This document shows positions 44,331 to 53,700 of a stretch of DNA of 64,000 bases, one piece after another. The number at the start of each line of letters is the position of its first letter. The first letter of the stretch is position 1. A model generated the notes under the pieces. The model saw only the letters and a list, made by a program, of their open reading frames with translations, searched no databases and was not told the DNA's origin. The stretch comes from Ignavibacteriota bacterium (GTDB lineage: Bacteria > Bacteroidota > Ignavibacteria > UBA10030 > UBA6906). Location: assembly GCA_016707525.1 (NCBI GenBank), contig JADJHP010000006.1:62001-126000 (forward strand), read 5' to 3'. The position numbers and the translations under genes are program-made.

Positions 44331-46052
44331 ATGAACTGGTTCACAAACTTGAAAACGCGCACCAAACTGATGCTCGGGTTTGGCATCGTCACGGTGATCG
44401 CCCTGGCACTGGGTGTCGAGGCGGTCAAGACCGTCTCCTGGATGAAGACGGCCGAAGACGATATCTATTCGAACATCATCGTCTCGATCGGCAAGCTGGG
44501 GGTTGAGCGGCGTGAATTCATGCGCCTGCGCATGCAGAACGTGCGCCTCCTCGTGGTCGCCCCGGCAGAACGGGCCAACGCCATGGAAGAGCTCGTTGCC
44601 CTGGAACGGACGATCGAGAGCGGCCTTGCCGATCTTGCGCGCGATCTTGTTGAGGATCATGAACAGAAGACCCTCCGCGATGGTCAGGATGCCTTCAAGG
44701 AATACCGGGCAGCGGGCGCAGCGTACCGGAAGGCGGTGCAGGATGGGCGCATGCAGGAAGCGGCGGCAATGCTGACCGGTGCGTTCAAGGTCAAGGGAGC
44801 CGTGGTTGAGAACGTCTACAATACGCTCATCGAAGGGCATATGGCAGAGGCAAAGAGGACCGATGTCGAGTTCGACGAGACAACAGCGGAATCAAGGAAC
44901 ATCGTCATTGCACTCCTCGTCTTCGCGGTGGCATCCAGTCTGGGGCTTGGCATCTTCCTTTCGGGAATGATCAGCAAACCGATCACGCAGGTGGTTCAGA
45001 CCATCGACAATGCAGACCTTACCACCTCACTGTCTTCGGACCGGAAGGACGAGATCGGGGACCTGTTGCGGGCGTTCGACAAGTTCACGGGGACGATACG
45101 GGCGACATTGACCGAAGTGGCAGGGGCCTCGGAAGCCGTGGCAAGTGCCGGGGCCCAGATCTCGGCCGCAACAGAAGAGATGGCGGCCGGTGCCGCCGAA
45201 CAAAGCGGGCAGGTGAATGAGGTGGCGTCGTCGATGGAAGAGATGGCCCGGACCATCATGGAGAATTCGCAGAGCGCCCAGCAGACCGCACATATGGCAA
45301 CGGATGCGAAGAATGCCGCGGAGCGTGGCGGCGACGTGATGACGCAGACGATCAACGGCATGCGGCGCATCGCGGATGTCGTGAACAAGTCGGGTGACGC
45401 GGTACGCAATCTCGGTTCCTCCAGCGAGCGGATCGGTGAGATCGTTGCGGTGATCGAAGACATCGCCAGCCAGACCAATCTGCTGGCCCTCAATGCGGCG
45501 ATCGAGGCAGCGCGTGCGGGCGAACAGGGGCGCGGGTTCGCCGTGGTGGCGGATGAGGTACGCAAGCTAGCCGAGCGCACCGCACGCGCGACGAAGGAGA
45601 TCGCCGGGATGATCAAGGAGATCCAAACCACGACGAGCGAAGCGGTGACGTCGATGGAAGAAGGGCAGGGTGAGGTCACGAACGGCATTCAGCTGGCGGA
45701 ATCCGCCGGCGTGGCGTTGACCGTGATCGTGACGGAAGCACAGAAGGTGACCGCGATGGTGACGCAGATCGCCAGCGCCTCCGGGGAGCAGTCGAAGGCC
45801 GGTGAACTCATCGCGAAGAACGTGGATGGCATCAATGGTGCCATCCAGGAGAACTCCAAGGCCGCCCATCAGATGGCGCAGACGGCTTCCGATCTGAGTC
45901 ACCTGACCCATCAGTTGCAGGATGCCGTGGGACGGTTCCATTTGTCCAATGCGCGGCCGGGGCAGCATGGGGGGGCGAGGCACTCGTCAGAACATCACTC
46001 CGGGGTGGCGGTGCGAACGAACGGTGCTCTTGTCCTTGAAAAGGAAGGCTGA
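44331..46052 (+). CDS. MCP-G: 4HB chemoreceptor, classical length
   Basis: A 573-residue receptor without the poly-HAMP array. TM1 at about 14-33, a four-helix-bundle periplasmic domain to about 185, TM2 at about 190-212, one HAMP, then the MCP helices with tip SQTNLLALNAAIEAARAG. The C-terminus SGVAVRTNGALVLEKEG carries the same peptide as the long MCPs, although the rest of the cytoplasmic part is clearly more distant (for example ATEEMAAGAAEQSGQVNEV). That shared tail is therefore likely to be functional. It is 3 bp upstream of MCP-H and probably cotranscribed with 46056-50504. Confidence 0.93.
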   Translation: MNWFTNLKTRTKLMLGFGIVTVIALALGVEAVKTVSWMKTAEDDIYSNIIVSIGKLGVERREFMRLRMQNVRLLVVAPAERANAMEELVALERTIESGLADLARDLVEDHEQKTLRDGQDAFKEYRAAGAAYRKAVQDGRMQEAAAMLTGAFKVKGAVVENVYNTLIEGHMAEAKRTDVEFDETTAESRNIVIALLVFAVASSLGLGIFLSGMISKPITQVVQTIDNADLTTSLSSDRKDEIGDLLRAFDKFTGTIRATLTEVAGASEAVASAGAQISAATEEMAAGAAEQSGQVNEVASSMEEMARTIMENSQSAQQTAHMATDAKNAAERGGDVMTQTINGMRRIADVVNKSGDAVRNLGSSSERIGEIVAVIEDIASQTNLLALNAAIEAARAGEQGRGFAVVADEVRKLAERTARATKEIAGMIKEIQTTTSEAVTSMEEGQGEVTNGIQLAESAGVALTVIVTEAQKVTAMVTQIASASGEQSKAGELIAKNVDGINGAIQENSKAAHQMAQTASDLSHLTHQLQDAVGRFHLSNARPGQHGGARHSSEHHSGVAVRTNGALVLEKEG

Positions 46053-46055
46053 CCC

Positions 46056-47861
46056 ATGCGATTCAAAATGTCGGATAAGAAATTAAGCTGGCAGATCAGC
46101 GTCCCGATCGCCGCAGGGTCCCTCATCATTGCCGCCGGGGTGTATTTCTGGTTCTCCAGCGTCTTCGCTGAGACGAAGGAAGCTGCCCTTGTGGATCGCG
46201 CCCGTGCCATCCTGCTCCAGGCAGAATCGTCACGAGATTTCACTGCCCAGCAGCAGAAGGAAGGCGTCTTCCGCAAGGATATCGCCAACGTGGACCAACT
46301 GCTCTACACGGTTCCCGTCGTGGGCGCGATGAAGACCGCCGCGAAGAAAGCAGCGGAGTCAGGGTATACGCTCCGTGTCCCGAAGTTCTCGCCCCGGAAC
46401 CCGAAGAATATGCCGGATTCCGTGGAGGCGAGCGTGTTGCGCAAGCTGGATGCAGAGAACGCCACCGAGCATTTTCTCATCGACAAGAACACGAATCAGC
46501 TGCGGTATTTCCGGGCGGTGCGCCTGACGGAGGAGTGCATGGCGTGCCACGGCGATCCGAATACCAGTTTCGCCCTCTGGGGGAACAAGGAAGGGAAGGA
46601 CCCGACGGGCGTGAGGATGGAAGGGTGGAAGGTCGGTGAGGTCCACGGCGCGTTTGAATTGATATTCCCGCTCGAATCCCTCCAGGCCGAGGTCGCGGCC
46701 GAATCGAGGAAGATCGCCCTGCTTGCCCTGCTCGGTTCCATCGCGATGGTCGGCATCGTCGTCGGTATCACCGTGACCGTGACGCGTCCGGTGAAATCGC
46801 TGGTGGACGCCGCGACCAAGGTCGCTGGCGGTGATCTGACCGTTCTGGTCAACACGGAGAGAAACGATGAGATCGGCACGATGGCGAAGGCCTTCGCACA
46901 GATGGTGGATTCGTTGAAGAAGACGCTCGAGAGCATCGTGGAATCCTCCTCGGAGGTTGCGAGCGCCAGCGCAGAGATCTCCTCCAGCACTGAGCAGATG
47001 GCCGCCGGGGCGCAGGAGCAGAGCACCCAGGCGAGCGAAGTCGCCGCGGCAGTGGAAGAGATGGCGAAATCCATCATCGAGAGCTCCGGCAATGCGATCA
47101 AGGCGGCGGAGACATCGACGCACGCAAAAGAGGCTGCCGAGCGTGGCGGTGTGATCGTGCAGGAGATGATCGTCCGCATGCGCCAACTCTCGGATGTGGT
47201 GAAGCGGTCCGCCGCGACGGTTGGCGAACTTGGCCGCTCCAGCGATCGCATCGGGGAGATCGTGTCCGTGATCAACGATATCGCCGATCAGACGAACCTC
47301 CTGGCGCTGAATGCGAACATCGAAGCGGCGCGGGCAGGTGAACAGGGGCGGGGTTTCGCGGTCGTGGCGGATGAGGTCCGCAAGCTTGCCGAGCGCACAT
47401 CGCGTGCGACGAGAGAGATCGCGGGCATGATCAAGGAGATTCAGAAGAACACCGCCGATGCGGTGACAACGATGACCGAAGGGACGGGAGAAGTGGAGCA
47501 GGGCATCGCGGCGGCCGACGAGGCCGGGCGGGCGTTGCAGGGGATCGTCGATATCTCCCAGGAAGCGACGGACCGGGTGAGTGCCATCGCCCGCGCCACG
47601 GAGCAGCAATCCGATGCCGCAGACCAGATCTCCAAGAATGTGGATGGGATCAGCAGCGTGACGCGGGAAACCGCCCTGGCGGTCCACCAGATCGCCAAGG
47701 CCGCGGATGACCTGAGCAGGCTGACGGAATCCTTGATGGCATCCGTTCATATGTTCAAGACGCAAGAGGGTGAAGCACCGCGCGGGGGCGATGGCACTTC
47801 CTCATACCATGCTGCAACGATCACGGCGAAGCACCGGCCGGTCGTGCTGGCAGAACAATAG
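46056..47861 (+). CDS. MCP-H: Tll0287-like haem-c-type chemoreceptor
   Basis: ATG 46056 is preceded by AAGGAAGG. The 601 residues comprise TM1 at about 12-33, a periplasmic domain of the DUF3365/Tll0287-like type (RAILLQAESSRDFTA, YFRAVRLTEECMACHGDP) with Cys161, Cys164 and His165 forming a CxxCH haem motif, TM2 at about 217-239, one HAMP and the MCP helices with tip DQTNLLALNANIEAARAG. Domains of this family with a single c-type haem are known in redox sensors. It lacks the shared C-terminal peptide (ends RPVVLAEQ). Redox or gas sensing is inferred from the haem motif. Confidence 0.92.
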   Translation: MRFKMSDKKLSWQISVPIAAGSLIIAAGVYFWFSSVFAETKEAALVDRARAILLQAESSRDFTAQQQKEGVFRKDIANVDQLLYTVPVVGAMKTAAKKAAESGYTLRVPKFSPRNPKNMPDSVEASVLRKLDAENATEHFLIDKNTNQLRYFRAVRLTEECMACHGDPNTSFALWGNKEGKDPTGVRMEGWKVGEVHGAFELIFPLESLQAEVAAESRKIALLALLGSIAMVGIVVGITVTVTRPVKSLVDAATKVAGGDLTVLVNTERNDEIGTMAKAFAQMVDSLKKTLESIVESSSEVASASAEISSSTEQMAAGAQEQSTQASEVAAAVEEMAKSIIESSGNAIKAAETSTHAKEAAERGGVIVQEMIVRMRQLSDVVKRSAATVGELGRSSDRIGEIVSVINDIADQTNLLALNANIEAARAGEQGRGFAVVADEVRKLAERTSRATREIAGMIKEIQKNTADAVTTMTEGTGEVEQGIAAADEAGRALQGIVDISQEATDRVSAIARATEQQSDAADQISKNVDGISSVTRETALAVHQIAKAADDLSRLTESLMASVHMFKTQEGEAPRGGDGTSSYHAATITAKHRPVVLAEQ

Positions 47862-47885
47862 TGCACTCTGGAAGGCGGGGGAACT

Positions 47886-48269
47886 ATGCTGGTCCTGATC
47901 GCTGAAGATGATGCTGCGACACGGATGACACTTGCCAAGCAGGTGAAACAGTCGGGGCATCGGGTCCTGGAGGCTGAGAATGGCGAGGTCGCCAAGCATC
48001 TGTATGACCAGCATCATCCGGACGCGGTGTTCACTGACTGGATGATGCCGGAAGTGGATGGTGTGGAGCTGTGCAGATACATCCGTACCCATCCCCAGAG
48101 CAAGGGCACCTACGTTTGCATGGTCACGGTGAAGGGGGGCGAATGGAGCAGACAGGAGGGTCTCGAGGCCGGGGCCACTGACTATCTGGTCAAGCCTGTT
48201 CGCCAGGAGGATCTGGAACAGAAACTCCGTGCCGTGGTCGACCAAAGAACTTTTACCCGGATACGATAA
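47886..48269 (+). CDS. CheY-like response regulator
   Basis: A 127-residue single receiver: acidic pair in LIAEDDAAT, phospho-acceptor Asp in AVFTDWMMPEVDG, Thr/Lys positions in VCMVTVKGG and YLVKPVRQED. ATG 47886 follows a GGGGGA run. It is 2 bp from the CheB-like gene, whose own receiver it resembles (both have TDWMMPE). It could be the motor-directed CheY or a phosphate sink of this cluster. Confidence 0.88.
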   Translation: MLVLIAEDDAATRMTLAKQVKQSGHRVLEAENGEVAKHLYDQHHPDAVFTDWMMPEVDGVELCRYIRTHPQSKGTYVCMVTVKGGEWSRQEGLEAGATDYLVKPVRQEDLEQKLRAVVDQRTFTRIR

Positions 48270-48271
48270 GT

Positions 48272-49282
48272 ATGAGAGTCCTGATCGTCGAAGACGATGC
48301 GGTGAGTCTGGTCCTGTTGAAGAAAGTGCTCCGCAAGGAGCAGTTCGAGATCCTTACTGCCAGGAACGGCGCAGAGGCGTTCGACGTCCTCCGCCGGGAA
48401 CCGGTGGATGCCGTCCTCACGGATTGGATGATGCCGGAGATGGACGGGATGGAGCTCGTGAAGAAGATCCAGGCGCACATCAAACCCCTGCCCCTGCTCA
48501 TGATGGTCACCGCGCTGGCTTCGCCGCAGGCCCGGCAACGGGCCCTCGAGGCGGGGGCGGACGTCTATGTGACGAAGCCGATCGATGCCGGGCTCGTGGT
48601 CGATGCTCTGCAGAAGGGGCTTGTCCAGAAGCGTCAGGGCCAACAGTATGAAAAGGTGCTGAAAGGCGCGGCGACGGGCTGGCGGGGCAATGTTGTCGGT
48701 GTCGGGATCACGGCGAGTACCGGGGGGCCTCCGATGGTCCGGGAACTTCTCCACGGGATCACGCCGACCACGGATGCTGCATTCTTCATCGTGCAGCATG
48801 GGCCTGCGTGGATGCTTGAAGCATTCGCTACACGCCTCCAGGAGGAGACCACCATGCCTGTCCGCCTCGGCAAACATGACATGCGTGTGGATGCCGGTAC
48901 GGTCTATCTTGCCCCGGGCGATAAACATATGATCGTCGATCCGGGCGCGCCACGTCTCCTGCTCACGGATGATCCACCGGAGAACTATGTGCGTCCGGCT
49001 GCCGATCCGCTCTTCCGGAGCATGGCCTCGGCATTCCGGCACCGTGCCCTGGTCGCAGTGCTCACGGGTATGGGGCGCGACGGAACGATCGGTGCGGGGT
49101 ACGTGAATGTCTCCGGTGGTGTGGTCCTGGCACAGGACCCCGCAACCGCAACGGTCGAATCCATGCCGGGCTCGGTGGTGGCGCTGCGGATCTCCCGTAT
49201 GCATGCTCCGGTGCCGAAGCTTGCGCTCGAGATCAATCGTCTCATCCAGGAGTTGCAGCACGCCACGATAGGAGCTGCCTGA
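48272..49282 (+). CDS. cheB: CheB-like receptor methylesterase (REC-CheB)
   Basis: A 336-residue protein with an N-terminal receiver (LIVEDDAVSL, Asp in VLTDWMMPEMDG, VTKPID) and a CheB methylesterase domain. The catalytic triad can be seen: Ser149 in ITASTGGPP, His176 in IVQHGP and Asp270 in LTGMGRDG. CheB removes methyl groups from MCP glutamates, and phosphorylation of the receiver by CheA activates it, giving adaptation. It sits in a tight run with the receiver at 47886 and the CheR-like gene at 49282 (TGATG overlap), a classical adaptation pair. Confidence 0.92.
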   Translation: MRVLIVEDDAVSLVLLKKVLRKEQFEILTARNGAEAFDVLRREPVDAVLTDWMMPEMDGMELVKKIQAHIKPLPLLMMVTALASPQARQRALEAGADVYVTKPIDAGLVVDALQKGLVQKRQGQQYEKVLKGAATGWRGNVVGVGITASTGGPPMVRELLHGITPTTDAAFFIVQHGPAWMLEAFATRLQEETTMPVRLGKHDMRVDAGTVYLAPGDKHMIVDPGAPRLLLTDDPPENYVRPAADPLFRSMASAFRHRALVAVLTGMGRDGTIGAGYVNVSGGVVLAQDPATATVESMPGSVVALRISRMHAPVPKLALEINRLIQELQHATIGAA

Positions 49283-49896
49283 TGGCATTCACATTCTTTT
49301 TCCGCGACATGAGCATCCTGGACCTGATCGGCCAGCATGTGGTGCCGGCCGTGTCCGGTTTCACACGGGTGAGGGTCTGGGATGCCGGGTGCGCGATGGG
49401 GCCCGAGCCCTATTCCCTCGCGATCGTCATCGCCGAACGCATGGGGCATTTCATGTTCCGCAACGTGCGCATCGACGCGACGGACATCGATGAGCAGGAC
49501 CAGTTCGGCAAGATCATCATCGCCGGTATCTATCCCGAAGAGCCGCTCAAGCGCATCCCTCAGGACCTGTTCGCCCGCTATTTCGAGCCGGCGGATGAAC
49601 CGGGCCAGTACCGTGTGGTGCAGATGGTGCGCGACAGGATCCACTTCCAGAAGCATGACCTGCTGTCCATGACACCCATCGGGGCGTCCTACCACCTTAT
49701 CATGTGCAAGAACGTCCTTCTGCATTTCCAGCAGCAGGAACGCGCAGCCGTGATCCGCATGTTCCATGCAGCCCTTGCGCCGGGCGGTTTCTTCGCCACC
49801 GAGCAGACCCAGAAACTTCCGGACGAAGTTGCCGGGATGTTCGAACAGGTCTCGCCCGAAGGGCAACTCTTCAGGAAGCTCGAGCGGGCGCCGTGA
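49282..49896 (+). CDS. CheR-like methyltransferase, short form
   Basis: A 204-residue protein with ATG overlapping the stop of cheB. It contains the SAM-binding core of CheR (VWDAGCAMGPEPYSLAI, DATDIDEQ, MCKNVLLHFQQQE) but lacks most of the all-helical N-terminal domain that recognises receptors; it starts only about 30 residues before the SAM motif. By position it should methylate MCP glutamates opposite CheB. The missing domain means targeting must come from elsewhere or the substrate may differ. A full-length CheR is encoded at 62504. Confidence 0.85.
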   Translation: MAFTFFFRDMSILDLIGQHVVPAVSGFTRVRVWDAGCAMGPEPYSLAIVIAERMGHFMFRNVRIDATDIDEQDQFGKIIIAGIYPEEPLKRIPQDLFARYFEPADEPGQYRVVQMVRDRIHFQKHDLLSMTPIGASYHLIMCKNVLLHFQQQERAAVIRMFHAALAPGGFFATEQTQKLPDEVAGMFEQVSPEGQLFRKLERAP

Positions 49897-50504
49897 AGGT
49901 CATCCCTCTCCGGTCATCGGGCCCGGTGTACTCGGGTTGGGCCTACCTGTTGCTCGGCGAGTGGAACAGACTGGAAGATGTGAATGCGCTCGTGGATACC
50001 GGGACGGATGGCGGGATCGTCGATATTGTGCAGACCCTGAATACCGGCATCGGGAAGCGTCAGGTGGACCTCGTCCTGCTCACCCACTCCCATTTCGACC
50101 ACGCCGGCGGTGTCGGTCGTGTGACTGCCGCCTATGGTTGTCCCGTGGCTGCCATGGCTCCCACGGATGGCGTGACACGACTCCTGCATGATGGGGAGTC
50201 CCTCCGCCTGGGCGACAGGGATGCGGAGATCATGGCCTGCAACGAGCACTCCATGGACTCCATGTGCATCTACGTACACGGCGACGGGTACCTGTTCACA
50301 GGAGACACACCGTTGTTCGTTCGGTCGACGGGTGGGACGTACAGTGACGAGTTCACCACTCTTCTTCGGCGTCTCACGCGTCTGCCAGTTCGGGCGATCT
50401 TCCCTGGCCACGACGTCCCACTATATGAGGGGGCCCAGGATCTCATCCGCAGGACGCTGGCGATCGTAGAGGGTGAAATGGACACTTTCCGACCATCTGC
50501 GTAA
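49893..50504 (+). CDS. metallo-beta-lactamase-fold protein
   Basis: GTG 49893 overlaps the CheR-like stop (GTGA), so the gene is translationally coupled; an open frame upstream of this codon is a shadow of the CheR gene. The 203 residues hold the metal-binding motif HSHFDH at 65-70 (His65, His67, Asp69, His70), further ligands in CNEHS and the Asp in LFTGDTPLFV, and His in IFPGHD. The fold is that of glyoxalase-II-like and diiron oxygen- or NO-sensing proteins; an MBL protein in a che operon may be a redox or gas sensor or a hydrolase. The substrate cannot be told from sequence. Confidence 0.85.
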   Translation: MKVIPLRSSGPVYSGWAYLLLGEWNRLEDVNALVDTGTDGGIVDIVQTLNTGIGKRQVDLVLLTHSHFDHAGGVGRVTAAYGCPVAAMAPTDGVTRLLHDGESLRLGDRDAEIMACNEHSMDSMCIYVHGDGYLFTGDTPLFVRSTGGTYSDEFTTLLRRLTRLPVRAIFPGHDVPLYEGAQDLIRRTLAIVEGEMDTFRPSA

Positions 50505-50718
50505 TAATCGCCACCAAGATTTTGCCTCATTGTCAATACCCGCCATTTTCCTGATGCGCACTCATCAATTCCTGCTAAATCACTGAAATTCCAACGGTTT
50601 AATTGTAATATTTACACGCATCCTTGGCATGGGTTTAGAAGTGTAATTTTTGTCCGGGGAGTGGGATGAGCATGTGTTCATCCAGGGATCTCCCCCATAG
50701 GCGAATGCAACAGGGATC

Positions 50719-53700
50719 ATGCCCAGGGCAAGGATACTTATCGTTGAGGATGAGCGGATCGTGGCCAACGATCTGCGCGGGCGTCTCGACCGCATCGGGT
50801 ACGATGTGGTAGGGATGGCGTGCACCGGCGCGGATGCGATCGCACTGGCGAGCGAACACCTTCCCGACATCGTCCTCATGGACATCACCTTGAAAGGTGC
50901 GATGGATGGGGTGGAAGCTGCCGAGGCGATCGGACGCACATCCGATATCCCGGTGATCTTCATGACCGCACATTCGGACGATGTGACGCTCCAACGAGCC
51001 AAGCTGACCGGGCCGTTCGGCTATATCCTCAAGCCGCTTGAAGAACGCGAACTCCATACGACCATCGAGATGGCGCTGTACAAGAGCACCATGGATCGGC
51101 GGCTGCGCGAGAATGAGCATTGGCTGTCCACCACACTCGGTTCCATCGCCGATGCCGTGATCAGCACCGATGCGGCGGGTATCATCCGGCTCCTGAACCC
51201 CGTTGCGGAGATGATGACCGGATGGACGAAGGACGCGGCGCTTGGCAGGCACATCAACGACGTGTGTCAGTTGGAAGCGGGGACAGGCCGTGGTGCCCAG
51301 GAAGCGCCGTTCGTCTTGCTCATGGGCCGCGACGGGCGGCGTACCCCGGTCGAGCAGAACATCACTTCGATTCGTGATGCCCGGGGCACGGTGTCCGGCA
51401 TGGTCCACGTCTTCAGGAACCGGACGGAGCAACAACAGGTCCTTTCGGTCTTCGACAGCATCGCGGAATCCATCTACGTCGCCGATCCGGTCTCGTATCA
51501 GATCCTCTTCGCAAACCGGCATCTCCAGGAAGTCACCGGCAAAAAGCTCACGGGGGGGATCTGCTACAAGGAACTGCACGACGCATCGGTCCCGTGTTCG
51601 TTCTGTACCAATGAACTCATCCGCCGCTCCGGCAACGAGTCGCTCCAGTGGGAACATCACGACGACGTGAGCGGGCGCGACTATCTTGTCACCGACAAGA
51701 TGATCATGTGGTCCGATGGCCGCCACGTCCGGTTCGAACTCGCGATGGACATCACGGAGCACAAGCGGGCGGAGTCGGCGATCCATCAGCAAGCGGTCTT
51801 CCAGCAATTGATGCTCGATGCGATCCCGCTGCCCGTCTACTTCAAAGCAGCAGAGGGGCATTTCCTGGGGTGCAACACGGCATTCGAGAATTTCACCGGT
51901 TGGACCCGTGACGAACTGGTGGGCAAGACCGTCTATCAGATCCTCGGTGAACGGCATGCACCGGTGCAGCAGCAGCTCGAGCAGGAGATCGTCCGGACCG
52001 CCCGGGTTCTTGTGCGCGAGATCGAAGTATGCAACCATGCCGGCGAGCTCCGCCAGGTGCAGTTCCATGCCGCACCGTTCTCCTCCAGTGAGGACGGTCC
52101 CATTGCAGGATTCGTCGGTGCCCTCCTGGACGTCACCGAGCGCCAGCACAATGAGGAAGAACTCCGCAAGCTCTCGCGCGCGGTGGATCAGAGTCCGACG
52201 TCGATCGTCATCACGAATGTCGATGGGATCATCGAGTACGTGAACCCGGCCTTCGAGGCGCTGACCGGGTACACCCGGGCAGAGACCCTGGGTCAGAATC
52301 CGCGCATCCTGAAATCCGGACTCACGGACCACGAAGTGTACCGGGAAATGTGGACGCAGCTCCGGAGTGGCAGGGTCTGGCGGGGCGAGCTGGCGAACAG
52401 GAAGAAGGACGGCGAGATCTTCTGGGAGGCCGCGTCGATCTCGCCGGTGAGGAACATCGAAGGAGAGATCACCCATTTCGTCGCCGTCAAAGAGGATGTG
52501 ACGACGAGGAAGAGAATGGATGATGAGATCGCCCGGCTCGCGTATGTCACGCGATCCATCGGTGAGTTCGTCGTCATTCTGGACACCCATGCGTGTGTCA
52601 CGTATGTGAACAAGGCCTTCGCGGACAGGTTCGGATATGCCGTGGGAGAGATCACCGGTCACCGTCTGGAGGAGTTCCTCGCACGATCCACCGAGCCGCT
52701 GCTCATGCGGGGTATCCTTCGCGGCACGATCCGCGGTGGATGGAGTGGTGATGTCCGCGGCCGGACCAACAGCGGCGAAGAATTCTGGATGTCTCTGACG
52801 ACATCCCTGCTGTCGCAGGAACAGCGGGTGACCGGGGTCGTGGTGGTCGGGCGCGACATCTCCGAGCCGAAGCGTGCAGAGGAGCTCCTGAGGAAATCCG
52901 AAGCGCAATTCCGGTCGGTATGGGAGCATTCCCAGGATGGCATGCGCCTGACGGATCCTGACGGTAACGTGCTGATGGTGAACGAAGCCTTCTGCCGGAT
53001 GGTGGGAAAGACGCGCGCCCAGCTCGAAGGCGGCATGATCGATGCCTTCTATGCGCCGGGTGACAGCGCCCGCGTGCTGCAACAATACCGCATGCGGTTT
53101 GAGACCCGCACGGTGGAGACGTTCTTCGAACGGGAAATGTGGCTCTGGGACAACCGCCGCGTGTGGTTCGCGGTCTCGAACACGATCATCGAGGTCGAGG
53201 AGCAGCAGCCCATGCTCTTGAGCCTCTTCCGGGACATCACCGAGCGCAAGATCGCTGACCAGGCGCTGGCCGACCATGCCGCCGAATTGCTCGTCGCCAA
53301 ATCCAAGGCCGAGGAGCAGGCCCGCATGCTCGAGGTCCAGGCGGTCGAACTCCGCCAGGCCAAGGAAGAAGCGGTCCAGGCATCGCGCTTCAAATCGGAA
53401 TTCGTCGCGAACATGAGCCATGAGATCCGTACGCCGATGAACGGCGTCATCGGGATGACCGGTCTGCTTCTGGATACCCGCCTCTCGGAAGAGCAGCGCG
53501 AGTATGCGGAGATCATCCGGACCTCGGGTGACGCTCTGCTCACGATCATCAACGACATTCTTGATTTCTCGAAAATGGAAGCGGGCAAGCTCACGCTCGA
53601 GAACACCGACTTTGAAGTGCGGTCGACGGTGGAGGAAGCCGTCGACCTGCTCGCCACGCGCGCCCACGAGAAGAACCTTGAGCTCTCCTGTGTGGTGGAC

